The notes: generated from the letters alone by a model not told the origin. DNA of 64,000 bases from Streptomyces sp. NBC_00237 (GCF_026342435.1 NZ_JAPEMT010000001.1:1606501-1670500); one strand, 5' to 3'; shown: positions 8,399 to 18,457, counted from the stretch's first letter. Program-made: numbers and translations.

Positions 8399-9079
8399 AT
8401 GGTGAACACCCATATGAGCAACTTCTCCGCCCCTGACAACGGCCTGTACACGGGCCCGCAGGTGGACAACCGCTACATCGTCCCGCGCTTCGTCGAGCGC
8501 ACCTCGCAGGGCGTGCGCGAGTACGACCCGTACGCGAAGCTCTTCGAGGAGCGCGTGATCTTCCTCGGCGTGCAGATCGACGACGCGTCCGCCAACGACG
8601 TCATGGCGCAGCTCCTGTGCCTGGAGTCGATGGACCCCGACCGCGACATCTCGATCTACATCAACTCGCCCGGCGGCTCCTTCACGGCGCTCACCGCGAT
8701 CTACGACACGATGCAGTTCGTGAAGCCCGACATCCAGACGGTCTGCATGGGCCAGGCGGCCTCCGCCGCCGCCGTCCTGCTGGCCGCCGGTACGCCGGGC
8801 AAGCGCATGGCGCTCCCCAACGCCCGCGTGCTGATCCACCAGCCGTCCTCGCAGACCGGCCGCGAGCAGCTCTCCGACCTGGAGATCGCCGCCCGGGAGA
8901 TCCTGCGCATGCGGACCCAGCTGGAGGACCTGCTCGCGAAGCACTCCACGACGCCGATCGAGAAGATCCGCGACGACATCGAGCGCGACAAGATCCTCAC
9001 GGCGGACGACGCCCTCGCGTACGGCCTCGTCGACCAGATCGTCTCCACGCGCAAGAGCACGGCGTCGGCTGCGGCCTGA
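8399..9079 (+). CDS. clpP2: ClpP2, ATP-dependent Clp protease proteolytic subunit
   Basis: This is the second ClpP paralogue of about 226 residues, which in actinobacteria assembles with ClpP1 into a mixed tetradecamer. The catalytic Ser lies in [12 protein letters not shown], the His in VLIHQPSS, and the Asp in the DDIERDK region. [11 protein letters not shown] is the substrate-groove strand. Two starts are possible: ATG 8399 or ATG 8414 (MSNFSAPDN...). Neither has an ideal Shine-Dalgarno, and 8414 cannot be excluded. It follows clpP1 by 48 nt and is very likely cotranscribed with it. Confidence 0.94.
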   Translation: MVNTHMSNFSAPDNGLYTGPQVDNRYIVPRFVERTSQGVREYDPYAKLFEERVIFLGVQIDDASANDVMAQLLCLESMDPDRDISIYINSPGGSFTALTAIYDTMQFVKPDIQTVCMGQAASAAAVLLAAGTPGKRMALPNARVLIHQPSSQTGREQLSDLEIAAREILRMRTQLEDLLAKHSTTPIEKIRDDIERDKILTADDALAYGLVDQIVSTRKSTASAAA

Positions 9080-9112
9080 CGGCCTCTACCGTGAAGTAAC
9101 GGGTCCTGCCCA

Positions 9113-9154
9113 CCCCTTGGCACCGTGCACGTCCTCGTGAACCGTGCCAAGGGG
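9113..9154 (+). terminator. Hairpin between clpP2 and clpX
   Basis: CCCCTTGGCAC (9113-9123) pairs with GTGCCAAGGGG (9144-9154) around a 20-nt loop. It may reduce readthrough from clpP1P2 into clpX, which would let clpX be expressed separately. Confidence 0.6.
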
Positions 9155-9247
9155 GGCCCGAACGGGGGGTCAGGCAAGGTACCGTCGAAGATTGAGGCAC
9201 CAGGAGTCGCTGCACCCGGCAACTCCCAGGCGAAGGGGATTCACCTC

Positions 9248-10543
9248 GTGGCACGCATCGGTGACGGCGGAGACCTGCTCAAGTGCTCGTTCTGCGGAAA
9301 GAGCCAGAAGCAGGTGAAGAAGCTCATCGCAGGTCCCGGTGTGTACATCTGCGACGAGTGCATCGATCTCTGCAACGAGATCATCGAGGAGGAGCTCGCC
9401 GAGACCAGCGAGGTCCGCTGGGAGGAACTCCCCAAGCCTCGCGAGATCTACGAGTTCCTGGAGGGGTACGTCGTCGGGCAGGAGCCCGCGAAGAAGGCCC
9501 TCTCCGTAGCGGTCTACAACCACTACAAGCGCGTCCAGGCCGGTGAGAACGGCGGCGGCGCCAGCCGCGAGGACGCGATCGAGCTCGCGAAGTCCAACAT
9601 CCTGCTGCTCGGCCCGACCGGCTCCGGCAAGACGCTGCTCGCGCAGACCCTGGCGCGCATGCTGAACGTCCCGTTCGCCATCGCGGACGCCACCGCCCTC
9701 ACCGAGGCCGGTTACGTCGGCGAGGACGTCGAGAACATCCTCCTGAAGCTGATCCAGGCGGCCGACTACGACGTCAAGAAGGCCGAGACCGGGATCATCT
9801 ACATCGACGAGATCGACAAGGTCGCCCGCAAGAGCGAGAACCCGTCGATCACGCGCGACGTATCCGGCGAAGGCGTCCAGCAAGCCCTCCTGAAGATCCT
9901 CGAAGGCACCACCGCCTCGGTGCCGCCGCAGGGCGGGCGCAAGCACCCGCACCAGGAGTTCATCCAGATCGACACGACGAACGTGCTGTTCATCGTGGGC
10001 GGCGCCTTCTCGGGCCTGGAGAAGATCATCGAGTCGCGGGCGGGTGCCAAGGGCATCGGCTTCGGCGCGACGATCCGCTCCAAGCGGGAGATCCAGGCGA
10101 GCGACCAGTTCTCGGAGATCATGCCGGAGGACCTGGTGAAGTTCGGGATGATCCCCGAATTCATCGGCCGTCTCCCCGTCATCACCTCCGTCCACAACCT
10201 GGACCGCGAAGCACTCCTCAAGATCCTGGTCGAGCCGCGCAACGCCCTGGTGAAGCAGTACCAGCGCCTCTTCGAACTCGACGGCGTCGAGCTGGACTTC
10301 GACCTCCCCGCCCTGGAGGCCATCGCCGACCAGGCGATCCTGCGCGGCACGGGCGCGCGCGGTCTGCGCGCCATCATGGAGGAGGTCCTCCAGTCGGTGA
10401 TGTACGAGGTGCCGTCCCGCAAGGACGTCGCCCGCGTGGTCATCACCGAGGAGGTCGTCCACTCCAACGTGAACCCGACACTGGTGCCGCGCGAGCCGCG
10501 GATCATCGGCAAGACCGACGGGCGTCACGAGAAGTCGGCGTAG
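9248..10543 (+). CDS. clpX: ClpX, AAA+ unfoldase of Clp protease
   Basis: The 431-residue protein begins at GTG 9248 ([20 protein letters not shown]). It has the N-terminal C4 zinc-binding domain (CSFC ... CDEC), a Walker A motif [14 protein letters not shown] at about 118-131, Walker [10 protein letters not shown], a sensor region and the C-terminal small domain with GARGLR (sensor 2). ClpX recognises tagged substrates, unfolds them with ATP and feeds them to ClpP1P2. The frame is open upstream to 9125, but that extension overlaps the hairpin and is not family-like. A strong bidirectional terminator follows. Confidence 0.97.
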   Translation: MARIGDGGDLLKCSFCGKSQKQVKKLIAGPGVYICDECIDLCNEIIEEELAETSEVRWEELPKPREIYEFLEGYVVGQEPAKKALSVAVYNHYKRVQAGENGGGASREDAIELAKSNILLLGPTGSGKTLLAQTLARMLNVPFAIADATALTEAGYVGEDVENILLKLIQAADYDVKKAETGIIYIDEIDKVARKSENPSITRDVSGEGVQQALLKILEGTTASVPPQGGRKHPHQEFIQIDTTNVLFIVGGAFSGLEKIIESRAGAKGIGFGATIRSKREIQASDQFSEIMPEDLVKFGMIPEFIGRLPVITSVHNLDREALLKILVEPRNALVKQYQRLFELDGVELDFDLPALEAIADQAILRGTGARGLRAIMEEVLQSVMYEVPSRKDVARVVITEEVVHSNVNPTLVPREPRIIGKTDGRHEKSA

Positions 10544-10560
10544 GTTCCCTTTCTGTACGT

Positions 10561-10609
10561 ACGCAGGAGGGCCCGCCCGGTGGAATCCACTGGGCGGGCC
10601 CTCCTGCGT
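10561..10609. terminator. Bidirectional hairpin terminator
   Basis: A perfect 18-bp inverted repeat (10561-10578 with 10592-10609) separates the convergent clpX and 10621-11592 genes. It is well placed to stop transcription from both sides. Confidence 0.88.
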
Positions 10610-10620
10610 GTTGCCGGGCG

Positions 10621-11592
10621 CTACTGCTTGACGCGGACGTCGTTGCGGAGCTTGGCGATCTGCTCCGCGGTCTCCTCCATGCTCAGCGGCTGCTGGGCCG
10701 CGCTGGCGGAGCCTCCCGCGAGGGTGCTGTAGTCGGCCCAGACGCAGATGTTGGTCGTGACCAGGGCCTTGGTCCGCACGTCCTTGCCCTGGATTGCCTG
10801 GCACCGCATGAGGGCGTTGTCGAGCGAGCTCGGGCTGAAGTCCTGCGGGCTGCCCAGAAGCTTGGCGTCGTCCTTCTTCTCGGCGGTGGCCTTGTCGGCG
10901 TCGGCCTTCAGCTTGGCGAAGAAGTTGTCGAGCGCCTTCTCGGGGTCACTGATCTTGCCGTAGGCACCGTTGAAGCTCACGGACTTGACCTTCTTCAGCT
11001 TTTCGAGCGAGCTGGGGTCCGTCGGGCTCACCTTGGACAGGTCGATGTCCGTGTAGGTCATGCCCACCAGCTGCGGGTTGGCGACGCCCGCCGCGGTGAA
11101 CTCCTGCAAGGACTTGTCGTCCTTCGACGTCCCGTCGGACTTCTTCGCCTGTGTGTACGTGCCGCCGAACACCTTCTCCTGAGCGACCAGCTTGTGCGGG
11201 CCGTCGTCCGAGATGCCCCGGAAGAACGCGAAGTACGCGCCCGCACCCGCCGCCGCCAGGACGACCACCGCGAGGCCCACGATCAGGCCGGTCTTCTTTT
11301 TCTTCGGCTCCGGGCCACCGGGGTACGGCTGCTGGCCGTACGGGTCCTGCGGCGGCTGGCCGTAGGGAGGCTGCTGGCCGTACGGGGGCTGCTGGGGCTG
11401 AGCCCCGTACGGGTTCGGCTGCTGGGGCTGCTGCGGGTAGCCGTAGCCCTGCGGCGGCGGTGCCTGCTGCGGGTAGCCGTAACCAGGCTGGCCCTGCGGC
11501 GGCTGCTGGCCGTAGGGGCCGGGCTGGCCGCCGTACGGGTTCGGCTGCTGCGGCTGCTGGCCGCCGTACGGGCCGGGCTGGTTGTAACTCAT
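10621..11592 (-). CDS. Pro/Gln/Tyr-rich N-terminal, single-pass membrane protein
   Basis: This 323-residue protein is of unknown function. Residues 1-95 are low-complexity PYGQQPP-type repeats, of the kind found on actinobacterial membrane proteins. A basic stop (EPKKKKTG) precedes one transmembrane helix (about 103-124). The remaining ~200 residues form an extracellular domain with two Cys (CQ...NICVW), which could make a disulphide. The start ATG (MSYNQPG) is clear. It is transcribed alone and divergently from valS. It is conserved-looking in Streptomyces, but I do not recognise an assigned function. Confidence 0.8.
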   Translation of the reverse strand: MSYNQPGPYGGQQPQQPNPYGGQPGPYGQQPPQGQPGYGYPQQAPPPQGYGYPQQPQQPNPYGAQPQQPPYGQQPPYGQPPQDPYGQQPYPGGPEPKKKKTGLIVGLAVVVLAAAGAGAYFAFFRGISDDGPHKLVAQEKVFGGTYTQAKKSDGTSKDDKSLQEFTAAGVANPQLVGMTYTDIDLSKVSPTDPSSLEKLKKVKSVSFNGAYGKISDPEKALDNFFAKLKADADKATAEKKDDAKLLGSPQDFSPSSLDNALMRCQAIQGKDVRTKALVTTNICVWADYSTLAGGSASAAQQPLSMEETAEQIAKLRNDVRVKQ

Positions 11593-11718
11593 GTGCCGGG
11601 TTCCCCCTCCAGATGCTTATGCGTCCCGAACATCCTGTCGGACGGGTGGGACGGGACGGCTCCCGGGGGCCGCACTGTTACCAAAGAAACGCGTTTCGAA
11701 GCGGTGGCCCCGGGCCCG

Positions 11719-11724
11719 TAAACT
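11719..11724 (+). promoter_or_regulatory. -10 hexamer TAAACT, leaderless valS start
   Basis: TAAACT is followed by exactly 6 nt and the valS GTG (11731). A TTCGAA at 11695-11700 with an 18-nt spacer is a weak -35 candidate. A leader too short to hold a T-box argues against tRNA-sensing control of this gene. Confidence 0.6.
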
Positions 11725-11730
11725 GGCGGC

Positions 11731-14352
11731 GTGACCGAGAACTCTCAGACTCCGCAGCCCGCAGCCACCTCTGAATTGCCGACGACCTACACGCCGGCCG
11801 CCGTAGAGGGGCCGCTGTACGAGCGCTGGGTGGAACGCGGTTACTTCACCGCCGACGCGAAGAGCGACAAGCCCGCGTACACCGTCGTCATCCCCCCGCC
11901 GAACGTCACCGGCAGCCTGCACCTGGGCCACGCCTTCGAGCACACGCTGATCGACGCCCTCACCCGCCGCAAGCGCATGCAGGGCTTCGAGACGCTGTGG
12001 CAGCCGGGCATGGACCACGCGGGCATCGCCACCCAGAACGTCGTCGAGCGTGAACTCGCCAAGGACGGCAAGTCCCGCCACGACCTCGGCCGGGAGGCGT
12101 TCGTCGAGCGCGTCTGGCAGTGGAAGGAAGAGTCCGGCGGCCAGATCTCCGGCCAGATGCGCCGCCTCGGCGACGGCGTCGCCTGGGACCGCGAGCGCTT
12201 CACCATGGACGAGGGCCTGTCGATCTCCGTCCAGACCATCTTCAAGAAGATGTACGACGACGGCCTGATCTACCGCGCCGAGCGCATCATCAACTGGTGC
12301 CCGCGCTGCCTGACGGCCATCTCCGACATCGAGGTCGACTACCAGGACGACGACGGCGAGCTCGTCTCCATGAAGTACGGCGACGGCGAGGACACCATCG
12401 TCGTCGCCACGACCCGCGCCGAGACGATGCTCGGCGACACCGCCGTCGCCGTCCACCCCGACGACGAGCGCTACGCCCGCCTCATCGGCAAGAAGATCAA
12501 GCTGCCGCTCACCGACCGCAGCATCCCCGTCGTCGCCGACACGCACGTCGACCCGGAGTTCGGCACGGGCGCCGTCAAGGTGACCCCGGCGCACGACCCG
12601 AACGACTTCGCCATCGGCCAGCGTCACGACCTGGAGACCATCCAGGTCCTCGACGAGCGCGGCATCATCCTCACGCCCGGCCCCTTCCAGGGACTGGACC
12701 GCTTCGAGGCCCGTTCCGCGATCGTCGCCGCCCTGCGCGCCGAGGGCCGGATCGTCGCCGAGAAGCGCCCGTACGTCCACTCCGTCGGCCACTGCTCCCG
12801 CTGCAAGACCACGCTGGAGCCGCGCCTGTCGATGCAGTGGTGGGTCAAGGTCGAGACGCTCGCCAAGGCCGCCGGTGACGCCGTCCGCGACGGCCGCGTC
12901 AACATCCACCCCGCCGAGCTGACCCCGCGCTACTTCGACTGGGTCGACAACCTCAACGACTGGTGCATCTCGCGCCAGCTGTGGTGGGGCCACCGCATCC
13001 CCGTCTGGCACGGTCCGAACGGCGAGATGGTCTGCGTCGGCCCGAACGACCAAGCGCCCACGGGCGAGGGCTGGCACCAGGACACCGACGTCCTCGACAC
13101 GTGGTTCTCCTCCGGCCTGTGGCCTTTCTCGACCATGGGCTGGCCGGAGCAGACCGAGTCGCTGGAGAAGTTCTATCCGAACTCCGTCCTGGTCACCGGC
13201 TACGACCTGATGTTCTTCTGGGTCGCCCGGATGATGATGTTCGGCCTGTACGCCATGGGTGACGTCCCGTTCCGCACCATCGCCTTCCACGGCATGGTCC
13301 GCGACGAGACCGGCAAGAAGATGTCGAAGTCCAAGGGCAACGTCGTCAACCCGCTGGACTGGATGGACAAGTACGGCTCCGACGCCGTCCGCTTCACCCT
13401 GGCCCGCGGCGCCAACCCGGGCGTCGACGTCCCGATCGGCGAGGACTGGGTCCAGGGCTCGCGGAACTTCGCCAACAAGATCTGGAACGCGACCCGCTTC
13501 GCCCTGATGAACGGCGCGACCGTCGAGGGCGAGCTTCCGGCCCCCGAGCAGATGACGGCGACCGACCGCTGGATCCTGTCCCGCCTCAACACCGTCGTCG
13601 CGCAGATCGACGCGCTCTACGACGACTACCAGTTCGCCAAGCTGTCCGACGCCCTCTTCCACTTCGCGTGGGACGAGGTCTTCGACTGGTACGTCGAGCT
13701 GTCCAAGACGACGTTCTTCGCGGAGGGCGAGCAGGCGAAGGTCTCCGCCCGGGTCCTCGGCGAGGTCCTGGACGTCACCCTGCGTCTGCTGCACCCGGTC
13801 GTCCCGTTCGTCACCGAGACGCTCTGGACGACCCTCACGGGCGGCGAGTCCCTCGTGATCGCCGACTGGCCGAAGGACTCCGGTTTCCGCGACGCGGGCG
13901 CCGAGCAGGAGATCGAGCTCGTCCAGCAGGTCGTCACCGAGGTCCGCCGGTTCCGCTCCGACCAGGGCCTCCAGCCCGGCCAGAAGGTCCCGGCCGAGCT
14001 CTCCCTGGACGGTACGGCTCTCGCCCCGCACGAGGCCGCCATCCGCCAGCTCCTGCGCCTGACGGCTCCCGGCGAGGGCTTCCACGCCACCGCCTCGCTG
14101 CCCGTCGCCGGTGCCACGGTCGCCCTGGACCTCTCCGGCACCATCGACGTCGCCGCCGAGCGCAAGCGCCTCACCAAAGACCTGGAGGCCGCCAAGAAGG
14201 AGGTCGTCCAGGCGAACGCCAAGCTCGGCAACGAGGCATTCCTCGCGAAGGCCCCCGACAACGTCGTGGACAAGATCCGCGGCCGCCTGAGCAAGGCCGA
14301 GGCCGACATCGCGCGCATCACCGCGCAGATCGAGGCCCTGCCCGCCCAGTAG
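11731..14352 (+). CDS. valS: Valyl-tRNA synthetase
   Basis: This class I aminoacyl-tRNA synthetase of 873 residues charges tRNA-Val. The HIGH-type motif is [15 protein letters not shown] (about residues 53-67), and the KMSKS loop is [10 protein letters not shown] (about 529-538). The editing CP1 domain that hydrolyses Thr-tRNA-Val lies between them. The anticodon-binding helical domain follows, ending in the coiled-coil arm [20 protein letters not shown] characteristic of ValRS. The GTG at 11731 has no Shine-Dalgarno but has a -10 hexamer 6 nt upstream. The gene ends at a 20-bp hairpin. Confidence 0.98.
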   Translation: MTENSQTPQPAATSELPTTYTPAAVEGPLYERWVERGYFTADAKSDKPAYTVVIPPPNVTGSLHLGHAFEHTLIDALTRRKRMQGFETLWQPGMDHAGIATQNVVERELAKDGKSRHDLGREAFVERVWQWKEESGGQISGQMRRLGDGVAWDRERFTMDEGLSISVQTIFKKMYDDGLIYRAERIINWCPRCLTAISDIEVDYQDDDGELVSMKYGDGEDTIVVATTRAETMLGDTAVAVHPDDERYARLIGKKIKLPLTDRSIPVVADTHVDPEFGTGAVKVTPAHDPNDFAIGQRHDLETIQVLDERGIILTPGPFQGLDRFEARSAIVAALRAEGRIVAEKRPYVHSVGHCSRCKTTLEPRLSMQWWVKVETLAKAAGDAVRDGRVNIHPAELTPRYFDWVDNLNDWCISRQLWWGHRIPVWHGPNGEMVCVGPNDQAPTGEGWHQDTDVLDTWFSSGLWPFSTMGWPEQTESLEKFYPNSVLVTGYDLMFFWVARMMMFGLYAMGDVPFRTIAFHGMVRDETGKKMSKSKGNVVNPLDWMDKYGSDAVRFTLARGANPGVDVPIGEDWVQGSRNFANKIWNATRFALMNGATVEGELPAPEQMTATDRWILSRLNTVVAQIDALYDDYQFAKLSDALFHFAWDEVFDWYVELSKTTFFAEGEQAKVSARVLGEVLDVTLRLLHPVVPFVTETLWTTLTGGESLVIADWPKDSGFRDAGAEQEIELVQQVVTEVRRFRSDQGLQPGQKVPAELSLDGTALAPHEAAIRQLLRLTAPGEGFHATASLPVAGATVALDLSGTIDVAAERKRLTKDLEAAKKEVVQANAKLGNEAFLAKAPDNVVDKIRGRLSKAEADIARITAQIEALPAQ

Positions 14353-14366
14353 GCACAAGCGATACG

Positions 14367-14410
14367 CGACGCAGGGGCCCCGCACCGAGTGGTGCGGGGC
14401 CCCTGCGTCG
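14367..14410 (+). terminator. 20-bp hairpin terminator after valS
   Basis: A perfect 20-bp stem (14367-14386 with 14391-14410) with a GAGT loop lies 14 nt after the valS stop. Confidence 0.85.
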
Positions 14411-14499
14411 TGCACCCTGTCTGATGCACCCTGACGAGTGCCGCATATCACGCACAACGGGACAGAAGTCCGACCAACCAGGGCGAAAGGCCCTGCATT

Positions 14500-15663
14500 A
14501 TGGAGCGTATGCACGACAAGCCCACCGCCTCTGCGGCCCACCGGGCCTGGGCGGCGGGCCGTCACTGGCTGGAAGGCCGCACGGTCGACAGGCGCGCCCT
14601 GGACCTGCTCATCCCGCTGATCTGCTTCGCCCTGATGCTGCTGGACGTCCCCGGGCTCGCCGAGGCGGACAACGCCCTCAACGGGATCTCCGCCGCCGCC
14701 GTCCTCGCTGTGGGCGCGAGCTCGCTGCTGCTGCGCCGGCGCGCACCCTGGATTCCGTACGTCATAGCGCTCGGCTTCCTCGGCTGGCTGCACGAACTCA
14801 CCCTGATCCAGTTCGCCCTGTACTCGGTGGGCCGCTACCGGGGCAGGGCCGCCGCGATCGTCGCGACACTGGGGTACGGGCTCTTCGCGTACGTCATGTT
14901 CCTGATGCCGGGCTGGCCCGAGCAGCAGGCGGACACCCTGATGGAGTTCCTGAGCCTCGTCGTGCCCATCGGCGTGCTCGCGGCCGGTGTCGGCGTCGCC
15001 GGGTACCGGCAGGACCTCGTACGGGAGCTGGAGGTCCAGCGGGGGCGCACGGCGGCCCTCCAGGCCGTGCAGCAGGAGCGGCTGTCGGTCGCGCGGGACG
15101 TGCACGACTTCGTGGGGCGCGAGCTGACGCTGCTCGCCGTACGGGCCGAGGTGCTGGCCGTACGGGCGCGGGGCGAGGCCCATCAGAAGGACTTCGACGA
15201 GCTCTCCGACACGGCCCGCAAGGCGCACCGCATCCTCAACGAGATCATCGTGCAGCGCGCCCGCGAGAAGGACGCCACACCCGGCATCGACGGGCTCGCC
15301 GTCCTCGCGAGCGAGGGGGAACAGGCGGGCAGTCGAGTGGTCCTCGACATCGACGGACGGGCGGGTGCCCTGTCGCCGCTGCGGCAGGCGGCCGTCTACC
15401 GGGTCGTGCAGGAGTGTCTGACGAACGCCGTCAAGCACGCACCGGGCCAGGAGGTCCGGGTGCGGATCACCCTCGACGGTGTCCACCTGCGCATCGAGGT
15501 GTGCAACGACCTGCCCAACACCGCCCCCGCCAAGCAACCCGTGTCCGCGGGCACCGGCACGTTCTCCATGGGGGAGCGGGTGGAGTCCATGGGCGGCACC
15601 CTGGAGGCGGGTCTCCACGACGGGAAGTACCGCGTCCTCGCGGTGCTCCCCGCCGGGGTCTAG
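14500..15663 (+). CDS. Orphan membrane sensor histidine kinase (HisKA_3 type)
   Basis: The 387-residue protein has five to six hydrophobic segments (about 33-175). A dimerisation/phosphoacceptor helix follows with His in VARDVHDFVGRELTLL (about 200-215), then an HATPase domain with N-box NAVKHAP and a G-box-like GTGTFSMGERVESMGGTLEAG near the end. It belongs to the NarL/DesK-type kinase family. No response-regulator gene is adjacent, so the partner is elsewhere. ATG 14500 and ATG 14509 are both possible; AAAGG at about 14485 favours 14500. It converges on the MreB-like gene across a repeat array. Confidence 0.85.
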   Translation: MERMHDKPTASAAHRAWAAGRHWLEGRTVDRRALDLLIPLICFALMLLDVPGLAEADNALNGISAAAVLAVGASSLLLRRRAPWIPYVIALGFLGWLHELTLIQFALYSVGRYRGRAAAIVATLGYGLFAYVMFLMPGWPEQQADTLMEFLSLVVPIGVLAAGVGVAGYRQDLVRELEVQRGRTAALQAVQQERLSVARDVHDFVGRELTLLAVRAEVLAVRARGEAHQKDFDELSDTARKAHRILNEIIVQRAREKDATPGIDGLAVLASEGEQAGSRVVLDIDGRAGALSPLRQAAVYRVVQECLTNAVKHAPGQEVRVRITLDGVHLRIEVCNDLPNTAPAKQPVSAGTGTFSMGERVESMGGTLEAGLHDGKYRVLAVLPAGV

Positions 15664-15670
15664 CTCCTGT

Positions 15671-15750
15671 TGAGCGGTTGCCCGACTCTTCGAGCAACCG
15701 CTCAATGTTTTAAGCAACCGCTCAACTCTTTGAGCGCTTGCTCAGCTCGC
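15671..15750. repeat. Four phased 20-bp repeats with GAGC-N4-GCTC palindromes
   Basis: Units start at 15671, 15691, 15711 and 15731. Their cores read GAGCGGTTGCCC, GAGCAACCGCTC, AAGCAACCGCTC and GAGCGCTTGCTC. Three of the four are dyad-symmetric, or nearly so. The array occupies the junction of two convergent genes and overlaps the stop codon of the MreB-like gene (15742-15744), as at 1152-1230. Confidence 0.85.
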
Positions 15751-16803
15751 CTTCAGAAGTTTCTGGAGGTTGTCGAAGTCCTCCACGCACTTGCCGGAGC
15801 CGATCGCCACACAGTCCAGCGGATTGTCCGCGACGTGCACCGGGATGCCGGTCGCCGCCGCGATCCGAAGATCCAGGCCGGGCAGCAGGGCGCCGCCGCC
15901 GGTCAGCACGATGCCGTGCTCCATGATGTCGCCGGACAGCTCCGGCGGGCACTCCTCCAAGGTGGTGCGCACCGCCGCGATGATCGCCTCGACGGGTTCG
16001 TTCAGAGCCGTACGCACCTCGGACACCGACAGGTCGAGGGTCATCGGCAGACCGCCCACCTTCTGCCGCCCGCGTATCGTGAACGCCCGCATCTCCAGCG
16101 CCGGGTCGTCGGGCACCGGCCACGCCGAGCCGATCGCCACCTTGATGTCCTCGGCGGTGCGCTCGCCGATGAGCAACTGGTGCTCCTTGCGCACGTAGTC
16201 GGTGATCGCGGCGTCCATCCGGTCGCCGCCCACCCGCAGCGACTGGGCGGTCACGATGCCGCCCAGCGAGATCACGGCGACCTCGGTCGTACCGCCGCCG
16301 ATGTCCACCACCATGGAGCCGCGCGCGGACGACACCGGCAGCCCGGCCCCGATCGCCGCCGCCATGGGCTCCTCGATGAGGTGCACGGCACGCGCACCCG
16401 CCCGGTTCGCCGCGTGCACGATGGCCCGGCGCTCCACGGGCGTCACACCGCTGGGTACGCACACCACCATGCGGGTGCGGGTCCAGCGCCCCGGCACCGC
16501 CTTGCGGACGAAGTGCCGGATCATCTCCTCGGCCGCCTCGTAGTCGCTGATCACACCGTCGCGCAGGGGGCGGATCGCGGTGATCGAACCGGGGGTGCGG
16601 CCGATGGTCTCCTTGGCCTCGGCGCCGACGGCCAGTGCTGTCGTCGAACCCGCCTTCACCGCCACCACGGAGGGCTCGTTGAGGACGATGCCGTGCCCCC
16701 GCATGTACACCAGTGTGTTCGCCGTACCCAGGTCGATGCCTATGTCGCGGCTGGTGCGGCCGCCGCGGATGCGCGCAGGGGCCTGCGTGGTCTCGTCGCT
16801 CAC
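15742..16803 (-). CDS. MreB/Mbl-family actin-like protein (second copy)
   Basis: The 353-residue bacterial actin homologue has all nucleotide-binding signatures: [55 protein letters not shown] and [15 protein letters not shown]. The GTG at 16803 (VSDETTQAPARI...) has GGGAGG 7 nt upstream. It is clearly related to the mreB at 19700 but has diverged through most surface positions, and a Ser/Arg/Gln-rich segment replaces MreB's extreme N terminus. It lies outside the mreBCD operon, divergent from folC and convergent with a sensor kinase. In Streptomyces such Mbl-type paralogues act in aerial hyphae and spore-wall integrity; that role here is inferred. Confidence 0.9.
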   Translation of the reverse strand: MSDETTQAPARIRGGRTSRDIGIDLGTANTLVYMRGHGIVLNEPSVVAVKAGSTTALAVGAEAKETIGRTPGSITAIRPLRDGVISDYEAAEEMIRHFVRKAVPGRWTRTRMVVCVPSGVTPVERRAIVHAANRAGARAVHLIEEPMAAAIGAGLPVSSARGSMVVDIGGGTTEVAVISLGGIVTAQSLRVGGDRMDAAITDYVRKEHQLLIGERTAEDIKVAIGSAWPVPDDPALEMRAFTIRGRQKVGGLPMTLDLSVSEVRTALNEPVEAIIAAVRTTLEECPPELSGDIMEHGIVLTGGGALLPGLDLRIAAATGIPVHVADNPLDCVAIGSGKCVEDFDNLQKLLKAS

Positions 16804-16921
16804 TCGATAACCTCCCGAATCGTGATCTACCAGGGTCACACACCCGTTCGGTATGGAAGGGATAAAAGGTCCCGAGGGGGAGGGGCCGAAGGTCCTGTCG
16901 GCCGTTGTCGTACCCCCTCCG

Positions 16922-16927
16922 TAGACT
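16922..16927 (+). promoter_or_regulatory. -10 hexamer TAGACT, leaderless folC start
   Basis: TAGACT is followed by exactly 6 nt and the folC GTG at 16934. No Shine-Dalgarno is present between them. Confidence 0.6.
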
Positions 16928-16933
16928 GGCGGT

Positions 16934-18448
16934 GTGAGTGACCTCCCCCAGCACGACGACCAGCCCGACGACCACGCCTTCGAAGAAATCGTGGCGGCCG
17001 AGACCGATCGCGATCCCGACCTCGCCGTCATCGAGGCGGGCAGCCGCACCCTGCGCACCCACGGCGGCGCACCCGCCGGTGACGCGGTGCCCTCCCGGCC
17101 CGCCGACCCGGAGGTGGACAGGGCGCTGCGCGAGGTCGAGACCGAACTCGCGGGCCGCTGGGGCGAGACCAAACTCGAACCCTCGGTGACCCGCATCGCG
17201 GCACTCATGGACGTACTGGGCGAGCCCCAGAAGGCGTACCCCTCGATCCACATCACCGGCACCAACGGCAAGACCAGCACCGCCCGCATGATCGAGGCCC
17301 TCTTCGGCGCCTTCGAGCTGCGCACGGGCCGCTACACCAGCCCGCACGTGCAGTCGATCACCGAGCGCATCAGCCTGGACGGCGTCCCGATCAGCGCCGA
17401 GCGCTTCGTGGAGACGTACCAGGACATCAAGCCGTACGTCGACATGGTCGACACGTCGCAGGACTACCGGCTCTCCTTCTTCGAGGTCATGACCGGCATG
17501 GCGTACGCGGCCTTCGCCGACGCACCCGTCGACGTGGCCGTCGTCGAGGTCGGCATGGGCGGCACCTGGGATGCCACCAACGTCATCGACGCGGCCGTCG
17601 CCGTCGTCACCCCGATCTCCCTCGACCACACGGACCGCCTCGGCACCACAACCGCCGAGATCGCGACCGAGAAGTCCGGGATCATCAAGCAGGACGCCAC
17701 CGTCGTCCTCGCCCAGCAGCCCGTCGACGCGGCGCAGGTCATGCTGAAGAAGGCCGTCGGCGTGGACGCCACGGTGGCCCGCGAGGGCATGGAGTTCGGC
17801 GTCGTCGCCCGCGAGATCGCCGTCGGCGGCCAGCTGGTCACCCTGCGCGGACTCGGCGGAGAGTACGAGCAGATCTTCCTCCCCCTGCACGGGGCGCACC
17901 AGGCGCACAACGCGGCCGTCGCGCTCGCCGCCGTCGAAGCCTTCTTCGGCATCGGTGCCGACCACGCCCGCACCCTCGACCTCGACACCATCCGCAAGGC
18001 TTTCGCCTCGGTCACCTCGCCCGGCCGCATGGAGGTCGTCCGACGCAGCCCCACCGTCGTCCTGGACGCCGCGCACAACCCGGCGGGGGCGCGGGCCGCC
18101 GCGGAGGCGGTCAGCGAGGCGTTCAGCTTCAGCCGGCTGATCGGTGTGGTCGCCGCGAGCGGCGACAAGGACGTACGGGGGCTCCTCGAAGCCTTCGAGC
18201 CGATCTTCGCCGAGATCGTCGTCACCCGTAACTCCACCCCGCGCTCCATGGACGTCGACGAACTGGCCGCCATCGCCGTCGAGGTCTTCGGCGACGATCG
18301 CGTCCAGGTCGAGGCCCGTCTCGACGACGCCATCGAGGAAGCCATCACCCTCGCCGAGGAAGACGGCGAGTTCTCCGGCGGCGGAGTCCTCGTCACCGGA
18401 TCGGTCATCACCGTCGGAGAGGCCCGGCTGCTGCTGGGAAGGAGCTGA
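16934..18448 (+). CDS. folC: Dihydrofolate/folylpolyglutamate synthase
   Basis: This Mur-ligase-family enzyme adds glutamate to dihydropteroate and folates. The 504-residue protein has the ATP-binding P-loop HITGTNGKTSTARM (about 103-116), the folate-loop region, and the C-terminal ligase domain with VVLDAAHNPAGARAA. About 55 residues of acidic leader precede the core, longer than in most bacteria but usual in Streptomyces. It is the first gene of a probable folC-DUF4233-ndk unit: the DUF4233 gene starts 10 nt after its stop. Confidence 0.96.
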   Translation: MSDLPQHDDQPDDHAFEEIVAAETDRDPDLAVIEAGSRTLRTHGGAPAGDAVPSRPADPEVDRALREVETELAGRWGETKLEPSVTRIAALMDVLGEPQKAYPSIHITGTNGKTSTARMIEALFGAFELRTGRYTSPHVQSITERISLDGVPISAERFVETYQDIKPYVDMVDTSQDYRLSFFEVMTGMAYAAFADAPVDVAVVEVGMGGTWDATNVIDAAVAVVTPISLDHTDRLGTTTAEIATEKSGIIKQDATVVLAQQPVDAAQVMLKKAVGVDATVAREGMEFGVVAREIAVGGQLVTLRGLGGEYEQIFLPLHGAHQAHNAAVALAAVEAFFGIGADHARTLDLDTIRKAFASVTSPGRMEVVRRSPTVVLDAAHNPAGARAAAEAVSEAFSFSRLIGVVAASGDKDVRGLLEAFEPIFAEIVVTRNSTPRSMDVDELAAIAVEVFGDDRVQVEARLDDAIEEAITLAEEDGEFSGGGVLVTGSVITVGEARLLLGRS

Positions 18449-18457
18449 GATCCGTCC

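Noticed and set aside
11593-11730. T-box riboswitch upstream of valS
   Set aside because: The -10 hexamer 6 nt before the GTG leaves no leader, and no T-box consensus is visible.
12120-15713. Several long Arg/Pro/Gly-rich frames within valS and the kinase gene on the plus strand
   Set aside because: Typical +1/+2 frame by-products of high third-position GC; no ribosome binding sites or motifs.
11617-15717. 1,366-codon open frame on the minus strand across valS and the kinase gene
   Set aside because: Antisense shadow in a GC-rich genome; composition is Val/Gly/Ala/Asp/Leu noise, with no family motif, and the plus-strand genes are complete.
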